Part shown: piece by piece, positions 6,862-8,626 of the stretch | Numbering within the stretch: position 1 is the stretch's first letter | Layout: each line of letters begins with the position of its first letter | Origin: Gammaproteobacteria bacterium | GTDB lineage: Bacteria > Pseudomonadota > Gammaproteobacteria > Chromatiales > Chromatiaceae | NCBI GenBank assembly: GCA_019136395.1 | Contig: JAGVUH010000326.1 | Location: 1-8,626 of the forward strand | Length of the DNA: 8,626 nt | Reading direction: 5' to 3' | The notes under the pieces: generated by a model | The model's database searches: none | Seen by the model: the letters and a program-made list of their open reading frames with translations, nothing else | Told to the model about the DNA's origin: nothing | Made by a program: the position numbers and the translations under genes

Positions 6862-7191
6862 ATGACTCGCATTAACCCCAGGGTTGTACTCATGGTTGGC
6901 CTGGCTACCGCCGGCTGGCTGGCTAATGGCCACTTCGGGCCCACCCAGCCCGGTTTCCTGGTCGCCACCGCCGCGGCGGTGGTCGGTCGTCCCGCCACCC
7001 CCGTCAGCTATGCCGGGGTCGCCCGGCGGTCCACCGTTGGCGTCGGGGCGCCCGGGGTCGGCGTCAGACCTGGGGTTGGGGTCGGCGCGCCGGGCGTCGG
7101 CGTAGCGCCCGGGGTCGGGATCGGCGCGCCCGGGGTGGGGGTGCAGCCCATGAACCGTGGCGGCCCCGTGAACCGCGTGGGGGTTCGCTAA
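6862..7191 (+). CDS. Secreted protein, GRPATP motif and elastin-like tail
   Basis: This 109-residue protein starts at ATG 6862 with AAGGAG (6848-6853). It lies 20 bp after the DUF2092 stop, so it is almost certainly co-transcribed. The N-terminus, MTRINPRVVLMVGLATAGWLA, is hydrophobic, followed by about 18 residues ending VATAAA; cleavage there would leave Val, then VGRPATPVSYAGVARR (41-56) at the mature N-terminus, as in the protein at 5653. The second arginine pair is absent. Residues 61-99 are three 13-residue units of the form [VI]GAPGVGVxPGVG, the third losing the pattern after Pro96. The tail is MNRGGPVNRVGVR. The low-complexity Gly/Val/Pro/Ala composition predicts a flexible, elastin-like chain with no catalytic domain. 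The function is unknown; a surface or matrix component is one possibility. The motif, signal and strong ribosome site argue that this is a real gene. Confidence 0.8.
   Translation: MTRINPRVVLMVGLATAGWLANGHFGPTQPGFLVATAAAVVGRPATPVSYAGVARRSTVGVGAPGVGVRPGVGVGAPGVGVAPGVGIGAPGVGVQPMNRGGPVNRVGVR
7042..7158 (+). repeat. Three 39-bp in-frame tandem repeats
   Basis: The units at 7042-7080, 7081-7119 and 7120-7158 encode 13-residue repeats with core GAPGVGV followed by Arg, Ala or Gln and Pro. Units 1 and 2 match over 12 of 13 residues, while unit 3 decays after its tenth residue. Third codon positions differ between units, so the protein pattern is better preserved than the DNA. Copy number could vary between strains. 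Confidence 0.8.
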
Positions 7192-7197
7192 AAGGGA

Positions 7198-7236
7198 GGG
7201 CATCCTGCCGCGGACCTGGGCATCCGCGGCTTGCCC
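7198..7236. terminator. Hairpin between convergent genes
   Basis: GCCGCGGA (7207-7214) pairs with TCCGCGGC (7223-7230), loop CCTGGGCA. An outer stem GGGCA (7198-7202) with TGCCC (7232-7236) extends it. It sits between the stop of the plus-strand gene (7191) and the stop of the minus-strand GGDEF remnant (7241), so it could serve both directions. Confidence 0.55.
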
Positions 7237-7240
7237 CCCG

Positions 7241-7737
7241 CTAGTCCCCAAGCGCCCGCACCCTGCCGACCAGTTCCTCGCCCAAGGCATCAAGCTCGGA
7301 GAGCCGCGCCCGCTGGCGTTTACCCTTACCGGCCTTGGCCTTTTCGACCAGTCCCGCCACCCGTACATGAAGTCGGTGATGCCGGGCCTGAAGGGTGTAC
7401 TGGGCCTTGCTTCCATGGCCTGGTGGGCATGATGCAGGAGGGCGTCCGGTCCACCGCTATCCGTGGGAAAGAGGGTGACGCCCATGCTGCCCGAGAGGTG
7501 CAGGCGCTGGCCCCGGGCCTCGATCGGGAGATTGACCTGGTTCAGCAGCCAATGCGCGGCCTCAAGACCCTCGAAGGGCGCCGTCGGGCCGGTGAGTAGA
7601 ATGCCAAACTCATCGCCGCCGACGCGCGCCACGGAGTCGCCCTGACTCAGGCTGTTCTCGAGCCGCCGCGCCAGGGCCACCAGCAGGGCATCGCCCAGGT
7701 GATGTCCATGGTGATCATTGATCCTAAAAAGGCCAGT
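7241..7737 (-). pseudogene. Diguanylate cyclase (GGDEF) remnant
   Basis: On the minus strand a GGDEF domain can be read: RINDHHGHHLGDALLVALARR, then SVARVGGDEFGILL with Gly-Gly-Asp-Glu-Phe at 7606-7620, then LSGSMGVTLFPTD and DALLHHAHQAM. Intact GGDEF domains make cyclic di-GMP from two GTP. The usual DLDxFK segment before IND is absent: similarity starts at about 7725, and upstream DNA is unrelated. Any sensory N-terminus is therefore lost. A second lesion lies near 7409-7413. After the Met of HQAM, the natural continuation (SKAQYTLQARHHRLHVRVAG...ELDALGEELVGRVRALGD, stop at 7241) is in another frame, needing one extra base or two fewer. In the unshifted frame the reading continues antisense through two well-supported genes, which is implausible. 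The shifted tail could instead be a fragment of a separate helical protein. With the N-terminus missing and a frameshift, the gene is judged non-functional. Confidence 0.78.
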
Positions 7738-7742
7738 TGCCT

Positions 7743-7762
7743 CTTGCCTTAGTTGAGGCAAG
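7743..7762. repeat. Palindrome beside truncated GGDEF gene
   Basis: CTTGCCT (7743-7749) and AGGCAAG (7756-7762) form a 7-bp perfect dyad with a 6-nt loop, just outside the point where GGDEF similarity ends. Its half-site resembles that of the palindrome at 68-96 (CTTGC-TTA), and read toward the block the two regions share TTGCTT, GCAAG and CAAC in the same order. Confidence 0.45.
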
Positions 7763-7963
7763 CAAATGAAATAACGGCAATAGGTATCTGGCAGCAGATC
7801 AGGCCCTAAGCCGCGGCCCGCAATTCCCGTTCGCCCTCCACCTGGGGGGGCCGCTGCTCAGCGTGCCAATCCCCGTTGGTCAGCCATGGTCCATCCAGCC
7901 GGGTGGTGAGCGACACCTGTGTACCGGTCGCCACCCCCGCCCAATCCCCTTACAATCACCCCC
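7763..7963. other. Largely non-coding gap before nuclease gene
   Basis: This 201-bp stretch holds no confident gene. It contains a run of seven G (7844-7850). On the minus strand there is a GTG-started frame of about 42 codons (7806-7934) ending in ELRAAA; it has no recognised similarity and is most likely chance coding potential in GC-rich DNA, or the stub of a lost gene. Confidence 0.4.
7951..7956 (+). promoter_or_regulatory. Possible -10 element for a leaderless mRNA
   Basis: TACAAT (one mismatch to TATAAT) ends 7 nt before ATG 7964, so transcription would begin at or next to the start codon. No Shine-Dalgarno precedes the ATG, where the sequence is C-rich. A matching -35 is not clear. 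Confidence 0.35.
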
Positions 7964-8626
7964 ATGCCCCAAGACGACGACGCTGGCTACAAACTGCTCT
8001 TCTCCGCCCCCGAGGTGGTGCGGGATCTGGTGCTGGGCTTCATCCCCGATGACTGGCTGCACGGGCTGGATTACACCACCCTGGAGAAGGTCCCCGCCAG
8101 CTATGTCGCGGACGACCTGCGCCAGCGCAGTGACGACGTGGTCTGGCGCGTCAGGACCGGCGAGGACTGGCTCTACTTATACATCCTCATCGAGTTCCAA
8201 AGCACCGTCGATCCCTTCATGGCGGTGCGGATGCTGGTCTACGTCGGCCTGCTCTATCAGGACCTGATCCGCCGCGAGGAAGTCAAACCGGGACACCCGC
8301 TGCCACCGGTGCTGCCCATCGTCCTCTACAACGGGGACCCGGCCTGGACCGCATCCGTGGATCTGGCGACGCTGCTGCCCCAGGTACCCGGCCTGGTGGC
8401 CGACTACCTGCCGCGGCTCAAGTACCTGCTCATCGACGAGAATGACTATCCTGAGGAGGATCTGGCGGCGATGCGCAACCTGGTCGCCGCCGTCATCCGC
8501 TTCGAGCACCCGGCCAATGATCGGGATCTGCTGCGGCTGATTGATCTGCTCAATGACTGGCTGGCGGGCCAGCCGGAACTCAAACGCATCTTCGCCCTGT
8601 GGATTCGGGCCCTGCTGCGCCGTCGC
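7964..8626 (+). CDS. Rpn-type PD-(D/E)XK nuclease, 3' end cut by window
   Basis: The frame is open for 221 codons to the window edge without a stop. The N-terminus, MPQDDDAGYKLLFSAPEVVRDLVLGFIP, is the typical start of the Rpn family (recombination-promoting nuclease, PF04754 type), which fixes the start at 7964. The nuclease core is visible: RSDDVVWRV (Asp57/Asp58), YLYILIEFQS (Glu77, Gln79) and VLPIVLYNGDPAWT, the hallmark PIVxYNG segment. Asp and Glu-x-Gln fit the D/E-x-Q variant of the PD-(D/E)XK site. A second half with DYLPRLKYLLIDENDY and a helical stretch (LLRLIDLLNDWLAGQPEL) follows. Members are usually about 300 residues, often with a DUF4351 tail, so roughly the last quarter is probably beyond the window. 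E. coli Rpn proteins promote RecA-independent recombination and cleave DNA (family knowledge). Many purple sulfur bacteria and cyanobacteria carry numerous copies. The gene is unrelated in function to the envelope block and stands outside its right boundary. Confidence 0.88.
   Translation, partial: MPQDDDAGYKLLFSAPEVVRDLVLGFIPDDWLHGLDYTTLEKVPASYVADDLRQRSDDVVWRVRTGEDWLYLYILIEFQSTVDPFMAVRMLVYVGLLYQDLIRREEVKPGHPLPPVLPIVLYNGDPAWTASVDLATLLPQVPGLVADYLPRLKYLLIDENDYPEEDLAAMRNLVAAVIRFEHPANDRDLLRLIDLLNDWLAGQPELKRIFALWIRALLRRR

Noticed and set aside
7042..7158. Tandem repeats as a CRISPR array or intergenic satellite
   Set aside because: The repeats are in frame within a gene with signal peptide and ribosome site, have no spacers, and keep protein sequence better than DNA sequence.
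6520..7761. A 413-codon minus-strand open frame
   Set aside because: Only its first part (to about 7414) is GGDEF sequence. The rest runs antisense through the repeat-protein and DUF2092 genes and reads as low-complexity Gly/Pro/Arg/His, typical of a shadow frame.
7806..7934. Small minus-strand frame with GTG start ending ELRAAA
   Set aside because: About 42 codons, no ribosome site checked as convincing, and no family resemblance. It is kept only as a note in the gap entry.
1..8626. tRNA, rRNA, phage or toxin-antitoxin genes
   Set aside because: None of the usual sequence signs was found on either strand; the only nuclease-like gene is the Rpn family member.

Overview
The window is GC-rich proteobacterial DNA with good Shine-Dalgarno sites. 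It resembles a gammaproteobacterium, possibly a purple sulfur bacterium (Chromatiaceae-like). That guess rests on base composition, the family mix and the Rpn-type nuclease gene at the right end; no taxonomic marker gene is present.

Layout, left to right. Positions 1-111 are foreign, AT-richer DNA with a palindrome; it abuts an arylsulfatase gene that has lost its 5' part (112-1488). Then, all on the plus strand: a secreted DUF1254/DUF1214 protein (1582-3075); a small lipoprotein with a duplicated domain (3200-3781); a Tat-type exported protein whose C-terminus carries an unusual arginine-rich motif (3997-4527); an outer-membrane beta-barrel protein (4675-5514); a small secreted two-cysteine protein starting at GTG 5653 (5653-5970); a DUF2092 periplasmic protein (6053-6841); and a small secreted protein with elastin-like glycine/valine/proline repeats (6862-7191). 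A minus-strand GGDEF (diguanylate cyclase) remnant follows (7241-7737), truncated and frameshifted. After about 200 bp of mostly non-coding DNA, an Rpn/PD-(D/E)XK nuclease gene (7964 onward) runs off the window.

All seven intact genes between the two broken ones appear to encode envelope or exported proteins, so the block looks like a cell-envelope locus. Its most striking feature is a motif of about 16 residues, [IV]GRPxTPxS[FY]AGxxRR, present in three otherwise unrelated proteins (3997-4527, 5653-5970, 6862-7191). In two of them it begins one residue after the predicted signal-peptidase cleavage site; in the third it forms the extreme C-terminus. The codons differ between copies, which argues for selection at the protein level rather than recent duplication. 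The motif genes surround the beta-barrel and DUF2092 genes. I do not recognise the motif as a named domain; it could be a targeting, processing or partner-binding tag.

Both genes at the edges of the block are cut on their outward side, and similar short palindromes in inverted orientation lie just outside the cuts. This suggests that the block moved or was rearranged as a unit. Most genes inside it are followed by GC-rich hairpins without a U-tract. No tRNA, rRNA, CRISPR array or recognisable transposase was found.
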